Below, in pieces: positions 19,129 to 28,315 of a stretch of DNA of 64,000 nucleotides. The position numbers and the translations under genes were made by a program. The notes under the pieces are model-generated. The model was not told the DNA's origin. It was given only the letters and a program-made list of their open reading frames with translations, and did not search any database. Position 1 is the first letter of the stretch; every line of letters begins with the position of its first letter. Source of the DNA: Deltaproteobacteria bacterium (GTDB lineage Bacteria; Bdellovibrionota_B; Oligoflexia; Oligoflexales; Bog-1112); the NCBI GenBank assembly GCA_020635195.1, contig JACKAG010000003.1, positions 157,067 through 221,066 of the forward strand, given 5' to 3'.

Positions 19129-20412
19129 ATGATAACTGCCCGTTCATTCTACCAGATCTGGAAAGCCCCCGGAACCATCCTTGCCTTCGCAATTCTTGGT
19201 CTGTTGCTGGGATATTATAACCTGCCGATTGCCCATGATGCTGCGACTGTGATCTCAGATTTATTTGTCAACCTTCTGAAACTCCTCAGCCTTCCGATGA
19301 TTTTTCTGTCTATCGTGTCAACGCTGGGAGGCATGAAAGATATGAAGCAGGCCCGTTCACTGGGAGGGCAGATTTTCAGTTATACCGCACTAACGACACT
19401 CCTTGCCGCGGCGGTTGCCATTGCCTGCTACCTGTTTCTTGATCCGGCAGGAAAAGCCAGCCTGGCTGGTCTGACAGAAACAGGCTCCCTACAAGCTCCA
19501 CAAGGGCTCCCCCGTGAAAGCTACTGGAAACTCCTGATCCGCCATATCCCGGCAAATCTTTTGGACCCTTTTATCCGTCACGATGTCCTGGGCGTTCTTT
19601 TTCTGGCTCTTATGATCAGTGCCGCAACCCTTGGTCTCCCTGAAAAGCAAAAAAATACCCTCAACCATCTGTTCAGCTCCCTCTTTGCTCTGTTCTTAAG
19701 ATTGGCTACGATCGTGATGACATTGGTTCCAATTGCCATCGCTGCCTTTACTTTTTTATTTGTCAGAGAACTGGACCATGATCAGGATCTGGATATCCGT
19801 GGGCTCATCACATATCTGCTCTGTATTGTCTCCGCCAACCTGATCCAGGCATGCCTTGTCTTACCCTCTATCCTGCTCTGGCATAAGATCAACCCCATCC
19901 GCCTGGTCAAAGCGATGTGGCCAGCTCTTACCATCGCTTTTTTTGGAAAGTCATCCTCAGCTGCGCTTCCTACCGTGATACAGTGTGCCGAGCTGCGTGC
20001 GAATATCAGCCGTTTCACAGCCAGCTTCAGTTTTCCGATCTGCGCAACCATCAATATGAATGCCTGTGCAGCTTTTATTATTATCTCAGTTCTCTTTGTT
20101 TCAGAAGTTCACGGAGCAACTCTGACAAGCGCTGACTATATAAGCTGGCTGATCGTCGGATCGATTGCAGCGGCTGGTAATGCAGCGGTTCCCATGGGCT
20201 GCTATTTTCTGGCGACCTCTCTCCTCGCAGCTCAGGGGACTCCTCTGACTATTATGGGTGCAATTCTGCCCTTCTACGCCTTGCTGGATATGCTGGAAAC
20301 CGCAATTAACGTCTGGTCAGATTCCTGTGTCACAGCCATTGTCGACCAGAAACAACAGCGCCTACAGACTCTTTCTTATTCTTCCGAATCATCTCCACTC
20401 ATCCCTTCCTGA
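19129..20412 (+). CDS. Second dicarboxylate/amino acid:cation symporter (DAACS)
   Basis: 427 residues from the ATG at 19129, which precedes the first conserved segment; a frame from 19003 adds 42 unlikely residues. Motifs are S-S-S-A-A-L-P-T in hairpin 1, N-M-N-A-C in place of the usual NMDGT, and N-A-A-V-P-M-G in hairpin 2, followed by D-M-L-E-T-A-I-N-V-W-S-D in TM8. The change at the TM7 NMDGT motif, part of the ion and substrate site, suggests a different substrate or coupling than the symporter at 14769. It is an inner-membrane protein and a single gene upstream of the HU gene. Confidence 0.88.
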   Translation: MITARSFYQIWKAPGTILAFAILGLLLGYYNLPIAHDAATVISDLFVNLLKLLSLPMIFLSIVSTLGGMKDMKQARSLGGQIFSYTALTTLLAAAVAIACYLFLDPAGKASLAGLTETGSLQAPQGLPRESYWKLLIRHIPANLLDPFIRHDVLGVLFLALMISAATLGLPEKQKNTLNHLFSSLFALFLRLATIVMTLVPIAIAAFTFLFVRELDHDQDLDIRGLITYLLCIVSANLIQACLVLPSILLWHKINPIRLVKAMWPALTIAFFGKSSSAALPTVIQCAELRANISRFTASFSFPICATINMNACAAFIIISVLFVSEVHGATLTSADYISWLIVGSIAAAGNAAVPMGCYFLATSLLAAQGTPLTIMGAILPFYALLDMLETAINVWSDSCVTAIVDQKQQRLQTLSYSSESSPLIPS

Positions 20413-20558
20413 TCAGAATCATCTAAAGAACGAAATTCGCCGAATGAAACCTCACTCAGGACTTTTCATTTGGAAGGACTTCCCATTAGAATAGGGGGGT
20501 CATAGACTGGTCATGATTCATTATCAACCAAGTTGCCAAAACAGAGGGAGCGTATACC

Positions 20559-20840
20559 GTGAACAAGACTGAACTGACTGAGTGCATTGCCAACAAACTT
20601 GACATAAGCAAAGCTGACGCCGGTGAATTTCTGGACACTTTTATCTCCACAATTCAGGAAAATTTGCACGGAGGCGTGAAGATCTCAGGACTTGGCACCT
20701 TTGCTGCTCAGAAAAGAAATGCACGGGTTGCACGCAACCCACAGACAGGAGCTGAAATCCAGGTTCCGGCTAAATGGGTTCCTGTTTTCCGAGCAGGCAG
20801 CGCTCTTAAAGAAGCTGCAACCCAAAAAAAAGTACACTAA
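20559..20840 (+). CDS. HU-family DNA-binding protein
   Basis: 93 residues starting at GTG, with GGGAG eight bases upstream. It shows the full HU fold: an N-terminal helix pair, the G-L-G-T-F-A turn, the basic beta-arm N-A-R-V-A-R-N-P-Q-T-G with the DNA-intercalating Pro in R-N-P, and the C-terminal F-R-A-G-S-A-L-K helix. It is a nucleoid architectural protein acting as a dimer. The arm reads E-I-Q-V-P-A-K-W-V-P, where Trp is unusual for HU (normally K-x-x-P-x-F). It is a single gene, convergent with the regulator at 20862. Confidence 0.92.
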   Translation: MNKTELTECIANKLDISKADAGEFLDTFISTIQENLHGGVKISGLGTFAAQKRNARVARNPQTGAEIQVPAKWVPVFRAGSALKEAATQKKVH

Positions 20841-20861
20841 CTTAACTCGTCTCAGAACAGA

Positions 20862-21785
20862 TCACCTTTTTACTCTCTCCAGATTTCGCTCAGACGAATC
20901 CGGAACAGAGAGCACTGAGCGGCGCATCATCGATTTTCGCCGCTCTTCCTTTTTACATCCGGAAGTCAGAGGACAAACCTGAAAACTGACGGCAACACCC
21001 AGGCTTCCGACAGACTTTCGGGAGCGGAACCGGGCCCAGGATCGCAACCTGCTACGAAAGACCTCTATCTGTTGCTGCAATACCTTAACATCAGATTCCG
21101 ACAGTAAAAAAGTTTCATGACTGAAAAGATCCTGCTCTGAAGATGCGGCCGCAAGCTCCATCCCCTCCGAGAGCAGTTGCCTTCTGAAATCATAATTTTG
21201 CTGCACCTTCTGTTGTTTGCCATGACTTTCAGGCAGACAAAACAGAAAATCTGCCGGAGAAGCTCCCAGAAGAGCCCTGCCTTGCAGAATGGCAAGACAG
21301 CTTAAAATAAGAGACTCGTCCAGTCTGATCCTCGATCTCCGGCTGATCCACAAAGGCTCTGCGACAAAATCAACACCATAATGCACAGCGAGAGCCATAA
21401 TAATCGTACAGGTCCTCCATTCTGCTGCTGATAAGTCCTCCAGACACGGCTGTATCTGATAAAAACGTGCAGCACCAGAAAAATCCGCGGCCTGTTTGCC
21501 TTTCCCTTCAGAACTGAACTGATCCAGCTCATTGATAAAGCAAAAATACTCTCGTTCCTGCTCTCCCATCCTGAGCTGATCCATAATCTTTCCTGCACCT
21601 TTCGGGCCCAGGTTCTTTCTGCCTCTGATGATATCCGTAAGATGGGAAGGAGATGAAAAACCAAGGTCCCGGCAAAATTTCCTCATACTATAAGCAGGGT
21701 TTTTCTCCCTTCTGCTCATGTAAAGACTGTTAAGAAAGTCTTTACATGAAATATGTTCATACACATGTTCTGATGTTCTTGTCAT
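20862..21785 (-). CDS. TIGR02147-family (DUF4423) putative regulator
   Basis: 307 residues from the ATG at 21785, which follows AGGAG; an open frame to 21875 is probably untranslated. The N-terminus has the family signature: D-F-L-N-S-L-Y-x(10)-Y-S-M-R-K-F-C-R-D-L-G-F-S-S-P-S-H-L-T-D-I-I-R-G-R-K-N-L, a helix-turn-helix. The rest is the usual helical domain of unknown role. This family is largely restricted to Bdellovibrionota and Fibrobacteres, so it is a taxonomic marker for this window. The target is unknown. It lies upstream of, and in the same direction as, nothing obvious; tdh stops at 21954. Confidence 0.8.
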   Translation of the reverse strand: MTRTSEHVYEHISCKDFLNSLYMSRREKNPAYSMRKFCRDLGFSSPSHLTDIIRGRKNLGPKGAGKIMDQLRMGEQEREYFCFINELDQFSSEGKGKQAADFSGAARFYQIQPCLEDLSAAEWRTCTIIMALAVHYGVDFVAEPLWISRRSRIRLDESLILSCLAILQGRALLGASPADFLFCLPESHGKQQKVQQNYDFRRQLLSEGMELAAASSEQDLFSHETFLLSESDVKVLQQQIEVFRSRLRSWARFRSRKSVGSLGVAVSFQVCPLTSGCKKEERRKSMMRRSVLSVPDSSERNLERVKR

Positions 21786-21953
21786 ATGCCACTCCTGAGC
21801 CTGCAAGTCCCGGAACAAACGTATGCCCATAATCGAACAGCACAGCCTCAAACTAAAGGGAGGCCAAAAAGACAAAAAAAATGCTTATATTACAAACAAT
21901 AAGGCCAGACCACCGCGACAGGAAGCTCTCAGATATACCTTTCCCTACGGGAT

Positions 21954-22997
21954 TTACCCATCTGACCAGTCCAGAATCACCTTTGACGCCTGCCCTTCCC
22001 TTAACAGTTCAAAGCCTCTCTCAAACTCTGAAACTGGAAAGCGATGCGTAATAACGGAGCTGATATCAAGGCCACTTTGTAAAAGCGCACTCATCTTGTA
22101 CCAGGTCCCAAAGATTTCCCGGCCATAAATCCCTTTCATATGCAGCCCCTTAAAAACCGGCTCACTCCAGTCCATCGTCACCTCTTCTGGAAAAATACCC
22201 AGGACAGCAATTTTCCCACCATGATTCATGGCCGAAATCATCTGCCGAAAAGCGACAGGATGCCCGGACATCTCCAGACCAACACCAAAACCCTCTTCCA
22301 TCTTCAGTGTATTCATAAGCTGAGTCAGGCTCTGTTGTGCAGGATTAGCAGCAAGCGTTGCCCCCATCTTTCTGGCAAGTTCGAGACGGACAGGATTCGG
22401 ATCTGTCACCACGATATGGCGAGCCCCAGCGCGTCTGGCCACAGTAGCAGCCATCAGGCCCACAGGGCCAGCACCAGTAATCAGGACATCCTCACCCACC
22501 AGTGAAAAAGAAAGCGCCGTATGGACAGCATTACCAAAAGGATCAAAAATAGCTGCAATATCATCCGAAATATCATCCGGAATCCGGAAGATATTCGCAA
22601 CAGGTACCGTCATATATTCCGCAAAAGCACCATGTCGGTGAATTCCGATACCAAGAGTATTACGACACAGGTGTCTCATGGACGAACGACAGTTATGACA
22701 GACAGAGCAGGTGATATGCCCTTCAGCAGAAACTCTATCCCCAGGCTCTATACCTGTCACCCCCGGCCCCAGATCTGCAACTTCACCAGAAAATTCATGA
22801 CCGATAATCAGCGGAACCGGAATGGTCTTTCTGGCCCAGGCATCCCAGTTATAAATATGAAGATCTGTGCCACAAATCGCTGTTTTCCGGACACGAATCA
22901 GAACTTCTCCAGGGCCAGGGACCGGACGCAAAGATTCTTCCATCCAAAGCCCTGGCTTCTCCTGGCTTTTAACAAGGGATTTCATTTTTGATTTCAT
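21954..22997 (-). CDS. tdh: L-threonine 3-dehydrogenase
   Basis: 347 residues, zinc-dependent medium-chain dehydrogenase that oxidises L-threonine to 2-amino-3-oxobutyrate with NAD+. Visible features are the catalytic zinc ligands Cys42 (A-I-C-G-T-D) and His67/Glu68 (G-H-E-F), the structural zinc cluster C-S-V-C-H-N-C with a further Cys, the Rossmann loop G-A-G-P-V-G-L, and the Tdh-specific E-I-F-G-T-W near the end. The ATG overlaps the kbl stop as ATGA, so the two enzymes of the pathway are translationally coupled. A second in-frame ATG at 22985 is the more usual N-terminus. Confidence 0.95.
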   Translation of the reverse strand: MKSKMKSLVKSQEKPGLWMEESLRPVPGPGEVLIRVRKTAICGTDLHIYNWDAWARKTIPVPLIIGHEFSGEVADLGPGVTGIEPGDRVSAEGHITCSVCHNCRSSMRHLCRNTLGIGIHRHGAFAEYMTVPVANIFRIPDDISDDIAAIFDPFGNAVHTALSFSLVGEDVLITGAGPVGLMAATVARRAGARHIVVTDPNPVRLELARKMGATLAANPAQQSLTQLMNTLKMEEGFGVGLEMSGHPVAFRQMISAMNHGGKIAVLGIFPEEVTMDWSEPVFKGLHMKGIYGREIFGTWYKMSALLQSGLDISSVITHRFPVSEFERGFELLREGQASKVILDWSDG

Positions 22998-24184
22998 CGG
23001 GGGAGAACCTCCAGTCGCTTTCCGACTTTGATAAATGCGTCAATCGATCGCTCCAGATCCTCTTTACTATGCGCTGCGGACATCTGCGTTCGTATTCTCG
23101 CCTCCCCCCGTGGAACAACCGGATATGAAAAACCAATGACATAGACACCTTCTGCAAGCAGTTCGTCAGCAAAATTCTTCGCCAGGGCAGCATCTCCCAG
23201 CATAACAGGAATAATCGGATGCTCTCCCGGAACCAGCTTAAATCCGGCAGCACTCATCCCTGCTCTGAAATACTGACTGTTGGCTTTCAGCTTTGCCCGG
23301 ATCTCTGCCCCGTTTTCTGCAATCTCTAATGCTTTGAGAGAAGCCGCAGCAATCACAGGAGCCAGTGTATTTGAAAAAAGATATGGTCTCGATCTCTGGC
23401 GAAGATAGCTGATGATTTCTTTTTTACCGGAAGTATAACCACCCGAAGCTCCCCCCAGAGCCTTCCCCAGGGTTCCGGTCAACAAGTCAACCCGGTCCAT
23501 CACCCCACAATACTCATGCGTTCCACGCCCCTGTTCTCCGATAAAACCAACAGAATGAGAGTCATCCACCATCAGGAGAGCCTGATAGCGATCTGCCAGA
23601 TCTGCAATAGCTCTGAGATCTGCAATGATGCCATCCATCGAAAACACACCATCTGTACAAATCATCTTAAAACGACAGTCTTTTGCTTCTCTGAGCCTGG
23701 ATTCAAGTTCTTCAAGACTACCATTCTGGTATCGCAGGCGCTTCGCCCGGCACAGGCGCACACCATCAATAATGCTTGCATGATTGAGAGAGTCGCTGAT
23801 CACAGCATCTTCCGGACCCAGCAGAGTTTCAAACAGACCACCATTTGCATCAAAGCAGGAACCATAAAGAATCGTATCTTCTGTTTTAAGAAAATCGCTG
23901 ATCTTTGCTTCCAGCTCTTTATGGACTGTCTGCGTACCACAGATAAAACGAACCGAAGACATTCCAAATCCAAACTGATCCAGCGCTGCTCTGGCGGCTT
24001 CTTTCAGAGCAGGATGATTTGCCAGTCCAAGATAGTTATTGGAGCAAAGATTAATCAGTTGTCGACCTTCGCAAGACAGTATCGACTGCTGTGGACTCGT
24101 AATGATTCGCTCAGACTTATACAAACCATCATGCTTTAAAGATAAAGTCTCTTGTTTTATATGCTCAATAAAATCATTATTCAT
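22994..24184 (-). CDS. kbl: Glycine C-acetyltransferase (2-amino-3-ketobutyrate CoA ligase)
   Basis: 396 residues from the ATG at 24184, preceded by CGGGAG; an ATG at 24211 would overlap the upstream gene. PLP enzyme of the alpha-oxoamine synthase family. It cleaves 2-amino-3-oxobutyrate with CoA to glycine and acetyl-CoA. Motifs are N-N-Y-L-G-L-A near the start, D-D-S-H-S-V-G-F-I-G (PLP ring Asp and His), and T-G-T-L-G-K-A-L-G-G-A-S-G-G with the Schiff-base lysine. It is coupled to tdh, completing threonine degradation. It starts 16 bases after the stop of the 1335-residue gene, so the three genes may be co-transcribed. Confidence 0.95.
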   Translation of the reverse strand: MNNDFIEHIKQETLSLKHDGLYKSERIITSPQQSILSCEGRQLINLCSNNYLGLANHPALKEAARAALDQFGFGMSSVRFICGTQTVHKELEAKISDFLKTEDTILYGSCFDANGGLFETLLGPEDAVISDSLNHASIIDGVRLCRAKRLRYQNGSLEELESRLREAKDCRFKMICTDGVFSMDGIIADLRAIADLADRYQALLMVDDSHSVGFIGEQGRGTHEYCGVMDRVDLLTGTLGKALGGASGGYTSGKKEIISYLRQRSRPYLFSNTLAPVIAAASLKALEIAENGAEIRAKLKANSQYFRAGMSAAGFKLVPGEHPIIPVMLGDAALAKNFADELLAEGVYVIGFSYPVVPRGEARIRTQMSAAHSKEDLERSIDAFIKVGKRLEVLPR

Positions 24185-24200
24185 AACTGCTCCCGAAAAA

Positions 24201-27200
24201 TCATCGGACAAAGGATCGGCGATTCAGAAGTCGCTGACCAGATAACGCATCGTCTATCGCATCACTAAAAATAATAAAAGCATCATCCACTTCTGTCAGA
24301 AGATAGCGTCTGACCAGTTCCAGTTTTCCGGAAGATCTTCTGCTGTTATTCAGAGTCTGAATCAGACCAGGAAAGCCATCCATACTGGAATCAAGTGTGA
24401 CATGACGATAAAAATGTTCCGGCTGAACAAAGCTCAGTAAAACAGAAGCCATCCTGTACTCTTTCCTGTTTTTACAGAGAAGCCGGACAATGCTTTTCAG
24501 AACAGACCATGCAGCATGCTTAAAATGTTCATTTTCAAGGATACGACTGTTATCAAAAGCTTCTTTTTTTAGTTCTGGCTTGAGATTCCGGTATAATTGT
24601 CTGGTCTTCATAAAGCGTGATAAAAACTGACGAATATAAAGTTGTCGAGGTTTCATCAACAGAAGATTCTGATATTTCATCTCTTCACACCACAAAGATG
24701 GTTCCTGATGCGATGCATGAATCCTGGCATATTCCTGACAGATTCTGTCTGAGTCAGGCCCATTATCTCCAAACAAATCGTCAAAAGCTCCGGCTCCTAA
24801 GAGCAGAACAGAGTTAAATTCGACCTCGCCCATATAATATTTTGAAAAGACCGGATTAAAGACAATAAAATCTTCCGGGAAAAATGCACGATTTTGTCGA
24901 ACAAGCTTTAGAAAATTATGACGATATGCCTGATTTAAAAAATATTTTGTTTTTATTCTTGCAAAAAGCCCTCCCCCTTCATCCAGCTGCGCCCGGACTT
25001 CTGACCATGATTTTTGTTTGTATTCAAAGTGTCTTAGTTGTCTGACTTCATGCTCCCTTTCATAGCCCAGTTCATGAACAAGCTCACCGCTAAGAAAATT
25101 CTTTCCCCTGACTTCTGTCCGCCCTCTCTCCCAGATAGCCTTTCTGATCCAGGGAATAGCCGCAGAAAATCTATGATTTCTCTGACGTACATACTTCGAA
25201 TGCGTCAGACTAGAATGATATGGAACTTCCGGATGCTTATGATTGATGTTCTCCATTAAAAATGACCGGTCCTCTTTATTTTTGAGGTCAAATCTGAAAA
25301 CCTTCTGACGGGAGGTACTGGATTTATATTCAGCTTTCAGGAGGGGATACCTTATAAAAACAGCCCTCATAAAAGCATCTGCAAAAACATTGATCCGTTT
25401 CAGATCTCCCCAGGAGGCAAGAAGCTGATCATCTTTTCCTTTCATCAGATGAATCCGGTTTGTCAGATATGCTTCAAAACCAGTTTCTGCTCCGATACTT
25501 GCAAAAAAATTTGCCTTTCCCTGAGCCAGTACAAACGCACCATTTCCAATATAAGAAGATCCTACCAGGATATCGCCGACTTCCATACCATCAATAATCT
25601 GCTGATTCAGATTTCTGAACAGATACTGACGACTTGCTCCTTCATTCTGGAGAAGCTTCGTCGCCTGAGCATAGTCTCTTACGGGACGTATTTTGATCAT
25701 ATCGGAACCAAAAACAAACTCTCCGCCCATTCCGGCAATATTCTGATCAAGCGGAATACCAAGGCCCCATAAAGCAATATCCGACCCAGCCCCAAGAGTC
25801 ACCGCAAGCCTGAAAATATCCACAACCCAATAGGGATATTCATGTGATTCCGATGTCGGATTTTCAATGACAAAACGCATCGGAATAAACCAGTCAAGAC
25901 CGAACTTAATCCCACTATAAAAACACTGATTTTTACAGAAAGGATTTCCGTTATTATCTTTGATCATGACATTGCTAAACTGAAAACTTTCCAGAAGATT
26001 TTTCTGAACCAGATGACCGGCCTGAAGGACAAGACCTGTTGTCAGAGCTTTATAAATTTCATTTTTATGACGCCCTTCTGTAGCTGTCCCGATCACAGAA
26101 CCCCAGTCTCGTGGCCAGAACTCTCTGTCCTGAGAAAAAAGCGTCTGATCCGGATCATTCAGATAGCCTTTTTTGAACATCGCATCATAACCCGGAACTG
26201 CATAGTGTTTCGGATCATGAATCCGGCTCTCATCCCGGATCTGAAACCATTTTCCGTCAAATCCTCTGAATCTCTTGCCTGTCATTCCAAGAGCCCGACA
26301 CAACTGATCTCGCCGACGAAGAAAAATATCTGTATAATACTCAGCAACAAGATCCGGATAGCCAGCATACATAAAAATGGACCTGATTTTATTTGCCGGA
26401 ATCTGCGAAACCATCCTCATTAACCAACGGGCATCACTAAAACTCACCGTCTTAAGTGCAGGAAACGGAAATAAAGTGTAATAATTCAGCTTAAGTGATT
26501 TCAGCCTTCCATTCCGATGGTGGCGGACCTTTTTCACCAGATCTTTTTCAAAATTGTTTGGAAATCCAAATCCGAGAGCAATCCCCATATCTGAATTGGA
26601 ATAGGCAAACTTAAAGTTCTCCTGTTCTGAAGAGTCTGACACAGGGATCATTTTAACCTTTGTATTATCATCTTTAACATCCGGATCCTGAATCAGAGCA
26701 AGGAAGAGTGCAAATGCGCGGAATTCTCTCTTCAGATTTTTTCCCAGCCCTGTCCTGATGAACAAACTAACGTTCCTGTCTGTTTTCAGATCAGATTTTT
26801 TTTCAAGAGAAACCCCTCGCATTTCTATATATTTCTTACCCTCTTCATCTTCTCTGATCTTTTCAAATGCAGAACGGATATTCCAGACATCCTGACCTCG
26901 GAATCTTTCGTTCAGCTCTCCAATCACCTTTTGATTAAGGTAGACATCAAACGAATCATAAGACTCGTAAGCCTCTTCCGGGAGATAAAGTCTCACTACC
27001 TTTTTGTAATAAGTCGGATCAATCGTAAATCCGAGCATAGCCGCAAGATTATTCACAGCTGGCTCTATATTGACCTCACTTGAAATAATCACACGTTCAA
27101 TAGCAGAAGCGGGACTCAAAGGTGTCGGAGACCCGATTTTATCGGTCAGAAATTTCATCTTCCACTTTTGGTTATCACCATAAATCACATTAATTTTCGG

Positions 27201-28208
27201 CGTCGTTCCACGTGAGGATGATGAAGGAGAAAGGACAACCGATATTTCGGTATCAGGATTGTAAAGAGCCTGAATCTGCTCTTCCGTATGCCGCTGTTCC
27301 AGAGAACGGCGGCCAAGATCATGGTAGCTTTCAGGTTTCCATTCTGCCAGATTCCAGTGAGGTCTGCGCCAGAAACCGGAGTCCGGGGGATCAAAAACAG
27401 AGGTGTCCACACCACCCTTCTCCAGCCCGTCCAGCTGCTCTGGTGAAAACCAGTACTGATCAGGATAAGAGGACCGCATCCCCTCAGGGACCGGAATATT
27501 CGCAGCTTCTGTTCTGCCTGATCGGATCTCATGATGCTTCACAAAAGAGCGTCCGATCAGGGCCAGATATCTTGTCCTGGATGTTGCCCGGCCCCAGACA
27601 GGATCTTCTGCCCGCAGTGCTTCCCGAGCTTCATAGGCCGTAAAAAATTGTCCGACAAAACCCTGCGCCTCAGCACGATTGATCTGATCTAAACGGACCT
27701 GTTTCGCCAGAACTTTGGCTTTCTTCATAGAAGACACCGCAAGATGGCTTACCAGATAAGATTCCTGAGCCTTCCATTTTTTAAATAGTTTCTTAAGAGA
27801 ATCGTCCTCTGCCTTGTGATGCCAGTCAATATCACGGCAAAAGCGGTGATCCTGCTTCAGCTTCTCCGGAAGTTTGCTACTGCAATATGCCAGGAAAGCC
27901 TCTTGCTGTATCGCTTCCACATCTCTGATGAACTGCTCTGCAAGCTCATCATCAAAAAATCCGCTTTCCGAAAAGTAGGAGGACAGAATCCCGGAAGGAG
28001 AACGCCTTTCGATTCCATCACGACCAGCCTGCATCACACTTTCTGCAAAAAACTCTCTGTAGCTGCGACCCTCTTTCACAGGACTCAGATAGCCGGGAAG
28101 ATTTCGTACGTCATCAAAGCTTCCGAGAATATCAGCAGATAATTCTGAAAACAGGGCCAGGCAGAAAAGCCACAGAACAGAATAAATATAAAGCTTCTTC
28201 AGATTCAT
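24201..28208 (-). CDS. Large secreted protein of unknown family (1335 residues)
   Basis: The leader (K-K then a hydrophobic core, then E-L-S-A before D-I-L-G) looks like a type I signal peptide. The mature chain is long, rich in charged and aromatic residues, and not visibly repetitive. It has no transmembrane anchor except perhaps short hydrophobic stretches around residues 790-880. Notable local features are H-E-L-G-Y-E-R-E-H-E at about 1055-1065, which resembles part of a zinc-binding helix but lacks HExxH, and scattered cysteine pairs in the central part. I recognise no domain. Length and export suggest a periplasmic or surface protein, possibly one involved in cell-cell contact, but this is speculation. 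It is preceded by the SNF2 gene (107-base gap) and followed closely by kbl. Confidence 0.75.
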   Translation of the reverse strand: MNLKKLYIYSVLWLFCLALFSELSADILGSFDDVRNLPGYLSPVKEGRSYREFFAESVMQAGRDGIERRSPSGILSSYFSESGFFDDELAEQFIRDVEAIQQEAFLAYCSSKLPEKLKQDHRFCRDIDWHHKAEDDSLKKLFKKWKAQESYLVSHLAVSSMKKAKVLAKQVRLDQINRAEAQGFVGQFFTAYEAREALRAEDPVWGRATSRTRYLALIGRSFVKHHEIRSGRTEAANIPVPEGMRSSYPDQYWFSPEQLDGLEKGGVDTSVFDPPDSGFWRRPHWNLAEWKPESYHDLGRRSLEQRHTEEQIQALYNPDTEISVVLSPSSSSRGTTPKINVIYGDNQKWKMKFLTDKIGSPTPLSPASAIERVIISSEVNIEPAVNNLAAMLGFTIDPTYYKKVVRLYLPEEAYESYDSFDVYLNQKVIGELNERFRGQDVWNIRSAFEKIREDEEGKKYIEMRGVSLEKKSDLKTDRNVSLFIRTGLGKNLKREFRAFALFLALIQDPDVKDDNTKVKMIPVSDSSEQENFKFAYSNSDMGIALGFGFPNNFEKDLVKKVRHHRNGRLKSLKLNYYTLFPFPALKTVSFSDARWLMRMVSQIPANKIRSIFMYAGYPDLVAEYYTDIFLRRRDQLCRALGMTGKRFRGFDGKWFQIRDESRIHDPKHYAVPGYDAMFKKGYLNDPDQTLFSQDREFWPRDWGSVIGTATEGRHKNEIYKALTTGLVLQAGHLVQKNLLESFQFSNVMIKDNNGNPFCKNQCFYSGIKFGLDWFIPMRFVIENPTSESHEYPYWVVDIFRLAVTLGAGSDIALWGLGIPLDQNIAGMGGEFVFGSDMIKIRPVRDYAQATKLLQNEGASRQYLFRNLNQQIIDGMEVGDILVGSSYIGNGAFVLAQGKANFFASIGAETGFEAYLTNRIHLMKGKDDQLLASWGDLKRINVFADAFMRAVFIRYPLLKAEYKSSTSRQKVFRFDLKNKEDRSFLMENINHKHPEVPYHSSLTHSKYVRQRNHRFSAAIPWIRKAIWERGRTEVRGKNFLSGELVHELGYEREHEVRQLRHFEYKQKSWSEVRAQLDEGGGLFARIKTKYFLNQAYRHNFLKLVRQNRAFFPEDFIVFNPVFSKYYMGEVEFNSVLLLGAGAFDDLFGDNGPDSDRICQEYARIHASHQEPSLWCEEMKYQNLLLMKPRQLYIRQFLSRFMKTRQLYRNLKPELKKEAFDNSRILENEHFKHAAWSVLKSIVRLLCKNRKEYRMASVLLSFVQPEHFYRHVTLDSSMDGFPGLIQTLNNSRRSSGKLELVRRYLLTEVDDAFIIFSDAIDDALSGQRLLNRRSFVR

Positions 28209-28315
28209 GCAGCCATCCGGTTACTCAAAGCTACCAGTCAGGCATCCGCTTATATTCGAAATAGTCTTCTGATTAAAAGTAATACCCTGAATGGAAAAAA
28301 GAGGCTACAGAAAGA

